NCBI GenBank assembly: GCA_029532415.1 | Contig: JAQOTA010000052.1 | Location: 3,038,001 to 3,102,000 of the forward strand | DNA length: 64,000 nt | Reading direction: 5' to 3' | From: Marasmius tenuissimus | Lineage: Eukaryota; Basidiomycota; Agaricomycetes; Agaricales; Marasmiaceae | Shown: piece after piece, positions 10,601 to 21,077 of the stretch | How positions within the stretch are numbered: position 1 is the stretch's first letter | Layout of the letters: each line of letters opens with the position of its first letter | Translations under genes and position numbers: made by a program | Notes under the pieces: model-generated | What the model saw: the letters and a program-made list of their open reading frames with translations, nothing else | Database searches by the model: none | Told to the model about the DNA's origin: nothing

Positions 10601-11652
10601 AAGAAAACCGAAATCGAAAACGAAAATCGAAAGTCAGGGCCTAAAATCGAAAGTGATGGATCAATTCCGATACTTTCGATTTCCTCTCTCTGCTTTCGAT
10701 TTCCTTCCCGACCTTTGTCTGCGCCATCATGTGTCATAATGTATCATGACGGAGGTGCAACTCCGTCTTGCGTCGTGTCTATAGTCGGGTAATATTATTG
10801 AACTCTCAATCTAGTCCATTCAAGTTCAACAACCCTCTTCCCTCGAGCTTGTATACCCCATTTTTGTCTTTATACGCCTACCATTGTGGACTTACAAGTG
10901 CTTGGCACAGTATATATCTCCCTCAGCTTTAACTGAGCGCTGAGCATTCCAAAATTTACTGTTGCAAATTTCCGGGAAAGCCATACAAGGCTTTTCAATG
11001 TAATGTTTCTCTACAGATAAGCAAGTTTGACACCTTATAAGGGCCTTGAATAGCCCTTTCTTGGTAGGTTTTTCATGCTTAAATGGCCTAAAAGGTCCTC
11101 TCAATGGCATTATAAACCAACACCCCTCTAATCATGTCACCAGTAAAGTCATCGGTAAATTGGCGACATACGCTGCACACAATGTGCTGTAGAGTCCTAC
11201 TTTCGAGTTGGGATTAGGTTCTTAGTACAGTGTTGATATTAACTTGAGTTTGGTGGGGGGTAAAATGGGAAAAGGCATTGTTCTAACTACAATACAAGCT
11301 AGGCTTAAGGCTATACTAGTACTAGTAGTGGAATGAATGAATAAAACAGTAGTGGAGTAGATAAGTTGACGGGGTCTGCCCACACGCACAGGGAGGTAGG
11401 GAAGAAAAGGACTGTCCAACGGTCCCAACTACACCTTTATACAAGGGGGTGGTTTATTGTTCGCCAAATATGGTTTAGAATGCTATTTGAATACGGCAGA
11501 CCAAGCGAAGCAGACGGAGAACTACATCAATGAAATCGAAAGTGCCGACGGAAATCGAAAGTGAGAGAAAAAACTCCTCGTTTTCGATTTTTGACCTCAC
11601 TTTCGATCTCGCTTTCTATTTTCGATTTCAGTTTTCAATTTCAATTTTTCTT
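10601..11652. mobile_element. Putative inserted element with ATCGAAA-type repeats
   Basis: The outer ends are related in inverted orientation (AAGAAAACCGAAATCGAAAA at the left; the reverse complement of the right end begins AAGAAAAATTGAAATTGAAA). Both termini are full of short direct and inverted copies of ATCGAAAG / CTTTCGAT. It lies exactly where the front half of the F-box pseudogene at 11661 should be. No protein is recognised inside and no target duplication was identified. Confidence 0.5.
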
Positions 11653-11660
11653 GCCGCTCG

Positions 11661-12956
11661 TGTCGAAGCTCTCGAACCGTTCGGACTGGATCTCGTTCTA
11701 TCTGCCATACGGAATTTGAAGAATGTGCGCACTGTCGAGTGAGTGGATCAATGTTCTGCGCGCCGAGGAGATGCTAATCTGCTTCAATATACATAGATGG
11801 GATGCAACCTTTCAAGTCGAACTCCCTGATTGTATCTTGCATTCACTGGGGTACTTCTCTCTTCTTGAGGAGCTCGTTCTCGATTGTAGGCGTGTTCCTG
11901 TGCTTCCATCGGACGCATTCCGTCAAGGTGAACTCAAGAAAATCTCCATAAAGGGTGATCCTTCCGAGGTCCAGGACAGCATAACGTCTTCCTTAGCCCA
12001 AATCATCCATTCGAACACGAAGCTCTCACATCTAACAATCAACTGGGATACCTGGCATATGCCATCCGTACCCACGCTGCCGTTCTCAACTCTTTTTGAT
12101 CCTGCTCTTCCAACAGCCCTACCTCTACAAACCTTGCGCCTAGCACTATGGGAATTCGACTTCAGGCATCCAAACGTAACTCCGCATTTGAAACATCTGC
12201 GTTCCCTGGATCTCACCAGGTGTGATTATCGGGATGATATGCTGTGGAAAATGCTCTCTGCCCGGCAAATTTCGCTGTGTCGGATTAGCGTTCAGATTAT
12301 CAGCAACAAGCTTTTCGACTACGTGGAGTCGATCTCTGGGTTGGAGGAATTTCACCTCGCCTCCTTCGAACCTGAGGATCCTGTCCTGTCCAAAGAACTA
12401 TTGGATTGACTCTTCCATCATGTTCTCCCCAAGCATCAGCACACCCTTCGGACCCTTTGTATCGAACCCAGAATGGAGAGCCTCGAATGGGCAATTTGTC
12501 ACCATAACATGCACTTTCTCAACTTGTACAAGGGACTTACTCACCTCACCATCGGCCTCGGCTTCGAGTTTGAGGATGAAGATGAGTCGTATGATGTGAC
12601 GACCACCCGACGTGAAAATGTGATGGTCAGTGTTGTCTCCCTCTGTCCCTCTTCAGGATTGAAGACTAAATTGGAGCCCTTAGAGATCGTTAATACTCCA
12701 ACTAACTTCGAATCACCCAAAACTCGAGCGCTTGACTCTGGCATTACTCCCCGATTATGAGGACTACGATTTGGATATGAATTGTCTCCTATGGTTCATC
12801 AGGATAGCACCCGAGGACACTGTGATTCCCCACTTTGAGATCTCCATAGATCGCTCAGTCTTCCGAGCCCAGATTGAGACGGAGTATCTGGACTGGACCC
12901 GAGAGGATGACCCGCAGTTTGCGAACTTCTATATCGCTTTTAGACATATCAAATGA
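11661..12956 (+). pseudogene. F-box/LRR gene copy 2, 5'-truncated with nonsense codon
   Basis: Starts abruptly in exon 2 (LEPFGLDLVLSAIRNLKNVR; exon end 11738), then exon 3 11797-12625 and exon 4 12684-12956, closely matching the intact gene at 13522. The front of the gene, including the F-box, is missing and replaced by the repeat-rich element that ends at 11652. In exon 3 an in-frame TGA at 12407-12409 interrupts KELLD|LFHHVLPKHQHT; relatives have other codons there. Past the stop the frame remains open to LDWTREDDPQFANFYIAF and a terminal TGA, so the nonsense change is probably recent. Confidence 0.85.
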
Positions 12957-13080
12957 TACTCCCTGGTCACTGCAAGAGAAACGCCAGTGCGCTAAGGTGG
13001 AAGATGAGCAGTGGAGGTTGTAGTAAATTGAGTTCCTTTTTCGTGATGGCGATTGCACTGAACAACATTCCCTGTCTCCA

Positions 13081-13245
13081 GATGTCGTTCACCCCCAATT
13101 TGACTTACAATGTACCCCACCTCGTGCATCTGATTCTCGTATTATCGGATCCGAGCGTGTTTAACTTTAACGCTGACCCTCTGTTGGATCGGTTGATTCA
13201 TAGTCTGGAGCTAACGTGTATATTACTGGTGCCGGTATTAGCATA
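13081..13245 (+). pseudogene. Relic of an F-box/LRR last exon
   Basis: MSFTPNLTYNVPHLVHLILV and the following residues match the last exon of the gene at 7378 (8713-8970), directly preceded by a CCAG acceptor. No matching upstream exon is attached. It shows that a second gene of the first type once stood here. Confidence 0.7.
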
Positions 13246-13521
13246 GATCTTAGAAGTAGATCTAGAGAATGCGATGATTAAGTTGGCGTACTTGTTGAAT
13301 GCAGACATTGGCCATTACAGTTGCATGCTTTTGCCCTCGTGAATTTATTTCTGATAGTAACTTATGGGATCTATCTGTACCTTAGCTTCTGGTACACGGA
13401 TGAAGGACTTAAGACACTGCTGCGAAAAAGGGCGCTTGATGGGCGCTACTGAGTGCGAATTTCTGGCAATGGGCTGGGGCCGCCGCCGCTGCTGCGCAAG
13501 GCTTTGCGGTTCCCCTCGACG

Positions 13522-15137
13522 ATGTCGATATGCAGCCTTCCAGACGAGCTTCTCGAAGCTGTTGCTCTTCATGTAAGTCCTACTTCTGATGGCTGTCTAT
13601 AATATACTGAGGTTCGACTAGTGCTCGGATACGAAGAATCTGCGTTTGGTGAATAGACGTGTCTATGAAGCGATTGAGCATGTTCTATGGAAGAGCCATG
13701 CTTTGAACGTAGATATACGCACGGATGGCCTCTCAGAAAATAACGTGCCGATGCTCAAAGAGTTCATGTCAGGGTGCAAGACCTCGGTCCCAGAAATGGC
13801 TCGAAGATTGAGAATTGTGTATCAGCCGCTTGACCCAAGGCTGGAGGACACTGGTCTGGATCTGGACCTATCTGCCATACAGAAGTTGAGGAGTGTGCGC
13901 ACTTTCGAGTGAGTAGACCAATTTCTCGTGTTGAGGAAATGACACGTTAATCTTTCACCTATCTGCTCGGGAATAGATGGATCGCACACTTTCCCGCCGA
14001 GCTTCCTGGTTGTATCATACCATTACTAGAGTCCTTCTCCCTTCTTGAGGAGCTGATTATGCATTGCAGCCGTATTCCCGTGCTTCCATTGGATGCATTG
14101 TGTGGGGGTAAGCTCACGAAGATCTCCCTTCATGGGGACCCCTCCATGTCCGAGGTTAGGGGTAACCTAATGTCTACCTTGGCTCAGGCCATTCGTTCAA
14201 ACAAGAGGCTTTCACATCTAACTCTCAATTGGAATCCGTATTATAGAATTCCACGCGTGCCCCTGTTGCAGTTCTCCACTCTCTTTCGCCCTGCCCTTCC
14301 AGCATCCCTAGCTCTCCAAACCTTGCACCTGGCGCGATGGAAATTTGACTTTGGGCATCCCAATGTAACTCCCCATCTGAGCCACTTGCGTTCCTTGGAT
14401 CTTACCGGTTGCGAATACCAGGACGATGCGCTGTGGAAACTGCTCTCCACTCAGCAAGTATCTTTGCGTCGGATTAGCGTTGAGACGATCAGTAACGAGC
14501 TTTTTGACTACATGGAGTCGATTTCTGGCCTGGAGGAACTTCTCCTCACTTACTTCGAGCCCGAGGATCCTATACTGTTCGAAGAATTGTCAGAACAATT
14601 ATTCTATCGCATTATCCCCAGGCACCAACACACGCTTCGAGTACTTTGTATCGAACCCGATACAGAGAGTCTTGAGTGGGCAATCTGTTACCATAACATG
14701 CACATCCTCAACTTGTGCAAGGGGCTTACTCACCTCACCATCGGCCTTGGCTTTGAATTCGAGGGTGAGGACGACAGTGACGACTCGTATGATGAGATAC
14801 ATACAAGACATAACAATGTTGTGGTCAGCAGCGTCTCCCTTTTCTTCCCTCACAGAATTGGAGACTAAACTCCATCTCCCAGATATTGTTAATCCTCAAC
14901 CTAACCTCTAATCACCTAAAGCTCGAGCGCTTGACCCTCGCAGAACTCTCCTATTACCGGCACTACATTCTGGATATTGATCGTCTGTTGGGGTCCATCA
15001 GGATACTGCTGGAGGAAACTGCAATTCCCCACTTCGAGATCTTGATAAACACTACGACATTTCGGGCTAAAATCGAGACGGGAATTCAACCGGATGCCTA
15101 TATCGGCTTCGAAGCTACCAGACACTACGAGTCGTGA
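13522..15137 (+). CDS. F-box-like / leucine-rich-repeat protein (cluster member 3)
   Basis: Exons 13522-13572, 13622-13908, 13977-14823 and 14883-15137 keep frame for 479 aa. Exon 1 encodes MSICSLPDELLEAVALH, the F-box start, and exon 2 continues CSDTKNLRLVNRRVYEAIEH. Exon 3 contains LRR-like units (LLEELIMHC, GGKLTKISLHGD, LSHLTLNW, LQTLHLARW, LRSLDLTGC, GLEELLLTYF, GLTHLTIGL), then an acidic run EGEDDSDDSYDE. Exon 4 ends PHFEILINTTTFRAKIE. The intron 3 donor is GTCAGC, which is weak, but the same GTCAG occurs at this place in the related copies. This is the intact version of the type broken at 11661, 15484, 24512 and 25800. Role as a ubiquitin-ligase receptor is inferred. Confidence 0.8.
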
Positions 15138-15483
15138 GCTGGGCCGCAGCGCGAAGGGGAGGACGAGTAGTGGACAACGAGTAGTGGACACTGGGTACTA
15201 GCCTACGGCTTTAAGAGCGTGCGCAAGTCACAATAGATTGAAATGGGGACTTTCTGGACGTCAGACTGTCAGACTGGCTGTGGACATACCCCGATTTTGT
15301 CCTCAATAGTCGAAAGAGTATACCACATCGACGATCGTAGAACCACTGAGGAACCTCAGGAGGCGCCACAATCCTCATTAACGATACTGATAATAGTGCT
15401 CGACGTTATCAGTGCTCGCCACGTACTTGCGAGCGTTACAGGGGTGAGCATTTAAACCCTCTTCAACTTGCAGGTTGAGCGCG
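15138..15483. other. Intergenic, no gene seen
   Basis: Only a short local duplication (GACAACGAGTAGTGGACA type near 15170-15190) is noticeable. Confidence 0.4.
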
Positions 15484-15915
15484 ACACTGTTGCGAAAAAG
15501 GAATCTCAATGCAAGACCTCAGAACTGGTTCGAACATTGAAGATTGTACATGGGGGGGCTGGACCAGGGCCAGAGAACAAGGTTGATGAGGATCTCCGTC
15601 TATCTGCCCTCCGGAGGCTGAAGAATGTGTGCACTTTCATGTGAGTGAATTGATGTTTTGCGTGTTGAGGAATTAATACGTTTATCTTTTACCGATCTAC
15701 TCCAAACTAGCTGGAGGGCATGTTTTATCGCCGATATGCCTGATAGTGTCATACGATCACTGCAGTCTTTCTCTCTCCTCAAAGAGCTGGTCATGCACTA
15801 CAGCAATATCCCCGCACTTCCATCAGACGTATTCTGTGGGGGCAACCTCACGAAGATCTCCCTACGTGGGGACCCTTCCGAGGTTGAGGAAAGCCTCATG
15901 CATACCTTGGGTCAC
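15484..15915 (+). pseudogene. Left half of a split F-box/LRR gene
   Basis: Part of exon 2 ends at about 15641 (LSALRRLKNVCTF) and exon 3 begins at 15711 (IADMPDSVIRSLQSFSLLKE, then GGNLTKISLRGDPSEVEESL). Homology to the gene at 13522 stops at 15915, in the codons matching its STLAQAIRSN. The next homologous bases (GGCTCAGGCCATTCGTTC) are found at 24512, so 8.6 kb of other sequence now separates the two halves. The F-box exon is not recognisable upstream. Confidence 0.8.
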
Positions 15916-16757
15916 CAGACTCACACTGTCCATCACGCCGCGCTCATCAACCTCCCTTCATACTCAATGTCAATGTCAACAGCCATGAGTATCATTGCAC
16001 ACAAGAAACCTCTGCAAAACTCCGCATCAACAGTTCTCTGAGCGCAGTTACCAAAAATCTCAGAGAATAAGCTATTCTCTGAGTATGCCCTCAGGTGGGG
16101 TGGATACATCATCCATCAAGTACTGTTACATCAAGTATGGTGAGTGATATGATACCTTCCTTCGAACTGCGAAATTTGAGTTCTGACAGCTGGAAAACAA
16201 ATCGGAACAGGAAAACAACTTTTCGCTCCTAGGATTGACAAAAGATGGACTTTGTAGGGGTCTGGTACCTACAACTTCGCTGAAGATTCAAGTTCATCCC
16301 TGGCGGGTTATGGGACATAAAGGAACCTTTGCACGACACCCTGAGGCAAATGGTGCGTGTCTCTCCCGACGCAAGGTTGGTTTGTTGGCCCTTACTCTTT
16401 TCAAAGTTGGACGAAGGTTTGGACATGATACTAATGCTAGGTAAACGAAAACTTTCTGGTCGGATTGCGCCCGTACTCAAATTGCGCAGCAAGATGTCGC
16501 CTTCGATAGATCTAGACCAAGACTGGGTCATGCAAAGGGATACTATGATCGATATATGTAGTAACTGGCCGTTCCCGACCGTCACTTGGTGAATCATTAC
16601 CTCCACAGATCTCATGCAGAAAGCTGACAATCGAATACGAGTCGCGCTTTTCCTCCAAGATCAGATGATTGAAGACAATCCCGTTCCCGTCGACGACAGA
16701 TTGGAAATTGGACGCGGTCGTCCTGCCAAGTGAAGTGCTCGAGGTCACCAGCTCGTG
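15916..16757 (+). pseudogene. 5-formyltetrahydrofolate cyclo-ligase-like, decayed copy a
   Basis: Nucleotide relative of copy b (19158-20064). It keeps the ATG (ATGAGTATCATTGCACAC) but reaches a stop within about 25 codons, has lost part of exons 1-2, and carries many substitutions. Its end still matches, with a TGA near 16757 after CACCAGCTCG. It directly abuts the left half of the split F-box gene, so it forms the left end of the 8.6-kb inserted block. Confidence 0.75.
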
Positions 16758-17274
16758 ATGTACACGGGAGGAGGACCCGTTCAATCGTCCAAATTCCCAG
16801 AAACCCAGGCTCAAATCACCGTTTCCGAGAGTAGGCAGGCTCGCCATAGAAAAACATTCTGTCAGACCGCCTTTGTGACTCCGTCGTCACTTATGTTCTT
16901 GAAAAGAGTATTGTATTCGCACAGACATAAAATCCCGTCAGCTATGGGCATGGAAACGTTTATACACTATTCATCCTGTGGTCTCCTGCAAGAATCACTT
17001 GGTACATCCTGCTGGCATATACGACGACACCGAGCATGATTGCTCGAACCATAGCGAGCAATTTATTCTCACCAGGCTGAAGTATCAACTCGTCGGCATC
17101 GAGGTTTTCTGTCCAGTGGCGTCCTAATTGCGTAGAAAAGCTTGGTCGCCAATTGCGATATAAGCTCGATCTGAGGATTGTCTAGGTCCAACTTTGGCAT
17201 CAATTTCCTTTGCATAGGAGGAGCTATGTTTTGTGGACCGACAAGCTGACACTGTCCACAGTGGACATAGTCAC
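16758..17274. other. No gene recognised
   Basis: The first part continues homology with the 3' flank of copy b (AGAACACCGTTTCCGAGAGTAGGCA-like sequence). A minus-strand open stretch at 17069-17278 shows no family I can name. Confidence 0.4.
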
Positions 17275-18824
17275 TCATTTGTACTTGAAAATCAAGTTCT
17301 CCACCAACACCAAAGCACCCGGGTATCGAAGTTCTGACGGTTCGGAGGGGATAGTCATCTTCACTGTGTTCTCGTCCTGAGGAATCTCTATCCCTGCTTG
17401 CATGTTTGTATGATAACCAGGAAGATCGTGGTTGAGCTTGAACCTCCCACCCTTCAATCCTACTTCCATACCCATCCTTTCGTCGAGCTTCTTCTAGCGA
17501 GAGGCGGCCTGTTTTAACTTCTTGTCGTCTCCCGAAACCAAAGCAGTACAGACGTTCCCTGCAATGGTATCCTGCATATGTGCTTTCTGCCGGTCTTGTG
17601 CTTCTTTCATGCGGACGAGACGTTTCTTTTGTTCAGAGCGTGTCTTTTCGTATGCTGTCAGGTTGCCGGGGTATTGTTCAAGCTTGGAATTGCGCATGAC
17701 AATGATTTCCTCAGCAATGGAATCTGCAAACGTGCGGTCATGAGATACGAGTAGAAAGGTGGTATCCGTCTTCTCTTGGAGATACGACTCGAGCCATAAG
17801 AGCGAAGGGATGTCAAGGAAGTTTGTGGGTTCATCAAGCAAGAGAATGTCGCAAGGCTGAAAGAGGAGGGACACAAGGACGATTCTCATGTCCCATACTC
17901 CGGATAAGGATTTGAGGGGTTGAGAGATGGTAGTCGTGGTCAAGCCAAGACCAAGGAGAAGATCTTTAGCACGTAATTCTGCAGTCGAAGCCGGCATCTG
18001 AGGATGAAAATAGTGAGAGAACGTCACGCATCAAGGAGAAGCAACGTACGGCTTCAAGGTCTGCTTCAATTTCCGCAAGCATCAACACTGCTTCATTGGC
18101 CTCTTCGCTTACTGCAGTGAGGTTCAATTCTTGAAGTCTTGAGACGTAGAGGGGAAAAGACATTAGTCAAGGTGTCATTCAGTTAAATGTGGGATAGTTT
18201 CACCTAGCGGCCTCTTCCTCAACCCAAGTTTCCAATGCCTTCAACTCTTTTCTTGCCTTGAGCCCTTGAGCCCCGCTCCTAAGCTGCGTCTTCAAGCTGC
18301 TTCAGGCGATCCCCGTGCTTCAGTGTTCTGACGACCCTCAAAGCGGCAGTTGTATCATGATGGTCACCAATAGCATTTCGAAGCACCAGAACGCGTAATA
18401 TCAGTACCAGTGAGCACTTCATATGCTCGACTGGAATGCACTTTCTTGCCGACGCAAAGCTTCTGTCCTGGCTTTGTCGCTGCTCACGACTCCAGCACGC
18501 TCTGAGTAACTTCCTCCTTATCCTGTGTAACATTGTATGACTGGAGGAGCAGCAGGATGCGCATGGATTTTGAGATGCCCGGATCCAATCGTGCGTAGCA
18601 GGGTCGACTTTCCGACACCCGACGAGGACATAATGCACTCCAGGAGATAACTTGAGATGGGAGTTGGTGAGAACGTCATGCTTTCCGATGGAGACGTTGA
18701 CGGTATGAAGGTCGAGATCTTTGGAGGCGGTGTGCTCGTTTAGGTCGAAGCGAGTTTGTTGGGAGGTGGCCTGGATACCTATGGCATCTTTGGTAGTGGC
18801 TCTGGATGATTTGTCTCGAGGCAT
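17275..18824 (-). pseudogene. ABC-F ATPase, dead copy
   Basis: ABC-F proteins are soluble twin-ATPase proteins that act on ribosomes. The first cassette is recognisable: HTVNVSIGKHDVL, then a damaged Walker A where the expected G-x-N bases are deleted (bases for VLVG run directly into GVGKST in another frame, near 18640-18600). The signature LSGVWDMRIVLVSLLFQPCD, Walker B ILLLDEPTNFLD, and H-loop VSHDRTFAD are in 18027-17494. An in-frame TAG interrupts KQAASR|KKLDERMG at about 17496. The text runs on to LVLVENLIFKYK and a stop at 17275, and the second ATPase cassette is absent. Three independent lesions make it non-functional. It diverges from the folate-enzyme copy at 19158. Confidence 0.8.
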
Positions 18825-19157
18825 TAAGTGTTAAGTGGACTCTGAAGGCGTTGAGAATGAGCGGGAGTGAGAGAGCTTGGACGGGTTATATACCTTGGAT
18901 TTACTTTCATTTCAGTATTTGGGCCAGGACCGAAGCTGTCGTGAGGATTTCTCTGAACTAGGCATGTTTCCGAGCTCCCAAAAGATATCGCGGCTGTCGG
19001 AAAGTCGGATCGAGTCATGGAATGTCGAGTTGGCGGCTCAAGCATACAGTGATGGCAGAGGCTGAAGCGTTCTGGCTTCCGCTTTGACTCGTTCTCACTG
19101 TCCATCACGCCGCGCTCATCGTCCTCGAGCTCATCCTTACTCTCACCGTCGACAGCC

Positions 19158-20064
19158 ATTAGTATCGTCGCACAGAAGAAAGCTTTGCGAAAATCCGTAT
19201 CAACAGTCCTCCGAGCACTCTCCACACAAAATATTGATGAACAATGTGTCTCGCTTTAGCTCTATCACCTTATCCAAGTCGTTCATGCTTCGCCCTGAAT
19301 AGCAAAGCTGGTCACTGCAAGAGTTCTGGCGCTCCCGAATTTCCAAAAGTCTCAGAGAATAACCTGTTATCTGAGTATGCCCTCAGGCGAGGTGGATACA
19401 TCGAGTATCGTATCGGAGATTCTGAAGTCCGGTGAGTGATATTTCTTCACACAGTGAAATTCGAGTTCTGACGAATGGAAAACGAACAGGAAAACAGCTT
19501 TTCGTTCCTAGGATTGACAAAAAAACAACTGGAAAGATGGACTTTGTCCGAGTCTACAACACTGAAGATTTGAGCTCTTCGCCGGCGGGATTATGGGGCA
19601 TAAAGGAACCTTCACACAAATATTCAGGACGCCCCAGGGCGAATGGTACGTGTTTTCCTTTAAGCAAGGTTAATTTCCCGGTCCTTACTCTTCTCAGCAC
19701 TGGAGGAAGGTCTGGACATGATACTATTGCCAGGTAAAACGAAACTTTCTAATCAAATTGGGCCCCGTACTCAAATCGCGTCACAAGGTGTCGCCTTCGA
19801 TAGATCTATGTCAAGACTTGGCCATGGAAAAGGATATTATGACCGATATATCTCGACATATGTAGCAACTGGCCGTCCGAGACCGTCACTAGGTGAGCTG
19901 CCACCTCCATAGATTCCGTGTAGAAAGCTGACATTCAGATCCTAGTCGCGCTTTCCCTCCAAGAGCAGATGGTGGAGGGCAACCCCGTTCCCGTCGACGA
20001 CACGGATTGGAAAGTAGACGCAGTTGTCCTGCCGAATGAGGTGCTCGAAGACACCAGCTCGTGA
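19158..20064 (+). CDS. 5-formyltetrahydrofolate cyclo-ligase-like (copy b), start codon altered
   Basis: The enzyme (EC 6.3.3.2) converts 5-formyl-THF to 5,10-methenyl-THF using ATP. Exons 19158-19245, 19303-19431, 19490-19645, 19698-19733, 19788-19892 and 19946-20064 hold one frame of 211 codons. Motifs in order: basic N-terminus QKKALRKSVSTVLRALS, ITCYLSMPSGEVDTSSI (folate/formyl site), KQLFVPRI, LLPGVAFDRSMSRLGHGKGY (ATP-binding loop, followed by YD), then VPVDDTDWKVDAVVLP. The size fits the family (human enzyme 203 aa). The position where copies a and c have ATG reads ATT (19158-19160), and no in-frame ATG lies between the preceding stop and it. So it is either silenced by start loss or uses a non-AUG start. 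Family assignment is firm; functionality is uncertain. Confidence 0.7.
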
Positions 20065-21077
20065 TGTACTAGGCAGGAGCTGCTTCATCAATAGTCGAAC
20101 TTCCCGAAAATGCTCATATTCAGAACACCGTTTCCGAGAGTAGGCAAATACTCATCGCCGCTGTCGTGGTTTATCTTTTTACTGGAATAGTACTCTTACA
20201 AGCCTAAATTCTAATGTTCAGCTTTGGCACTACTTACTTTGAATAGGAAGAGCCACGTTTTGCACGAACATGTATCAACTAAACGTTTGGCTGTAAATAC
20301 GACTAAAAGTCCTTGCACTCGAGAACTTGAAACGACTCTGGCATTTTGGTACTGATACTACGTATGACAGAGTCAGCGACGCTAGGCTAGTAGGGCTATA
20401 TCTTGTCATACACTTGAAGGTGACGGGCGCTCGTATGAGCAACGCCCAGGGGCCTCGCGGAATTCCTTGTCACCTCCGCCACCTCTAGTTATTGCCGAGC
20501 CGCGAGCCGCAGCCAACTCTGACAAGGCTTTCCCTGATCATCTTCAGCAACCAAATCCTGCAGCATTGGCTGGCGTTGAATGCATGGAATGATTCTCTGT
20601 GTCGAGAATCGTGGGGGTACTACGGTCGAAAGGATTTGGAGCAGTGGTAGTGTCATGTGGAAGAAGTGGTTCCGGCAGATTCGAGATGGACGTGAAAGAG
20701 GATGCTCAAGAGCCTCTCTGGCCACTTCAAGGAGCATAGCAAACCCGTCGTGGCGATCCCAAAGCGCCAAAAGAATTGTGGGAGGTTGGGATATAGCGAT
20801 GCGGCCATTGCATAGATGACTAGTTGCAACGGAGAACCCTGATTGCTGATAGCAAGCTGGGAAGAGCAGCAAACAAAGTGAAATGGAAGGCTAATGTTTT
20901 GCTTTTGTCGGGAACAGTTGGAGTCGTGCCGGTTATGGGCACTCCATCAGGATGACCAAGGTAGGAGCCAGTCCTCGAAGAGTTCTCGAGAAACTCGGGA
21001 GTGCTGGATCGACCATCACGAAAGATGTTGGTATATATTCTTCCGCCGTTTCCCTTTCTATAGGCCGACCTATGAAG
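20065..21077. other. No gene recognised
   Basis: Begins with the 3' flank shared with copy a. Open frames such as 20489-20872 (minus) show no recognisable domain. Confidence 0.4.

Noticed and set aside
17069..17278. Second ATPase cassette of the ABC-F gene
   Set aside because: The 69 codons show no Walker or signature motif; the second cassette is simply absent.
18824..19225. 133-codon minus-strand frame as the N-terminus of the ABC-F gene
   Set aside because: It ends in a stop just before the ATG at 18824, and its 5' part overlaps the coding exon of the divergent cyclo-ligase copy.
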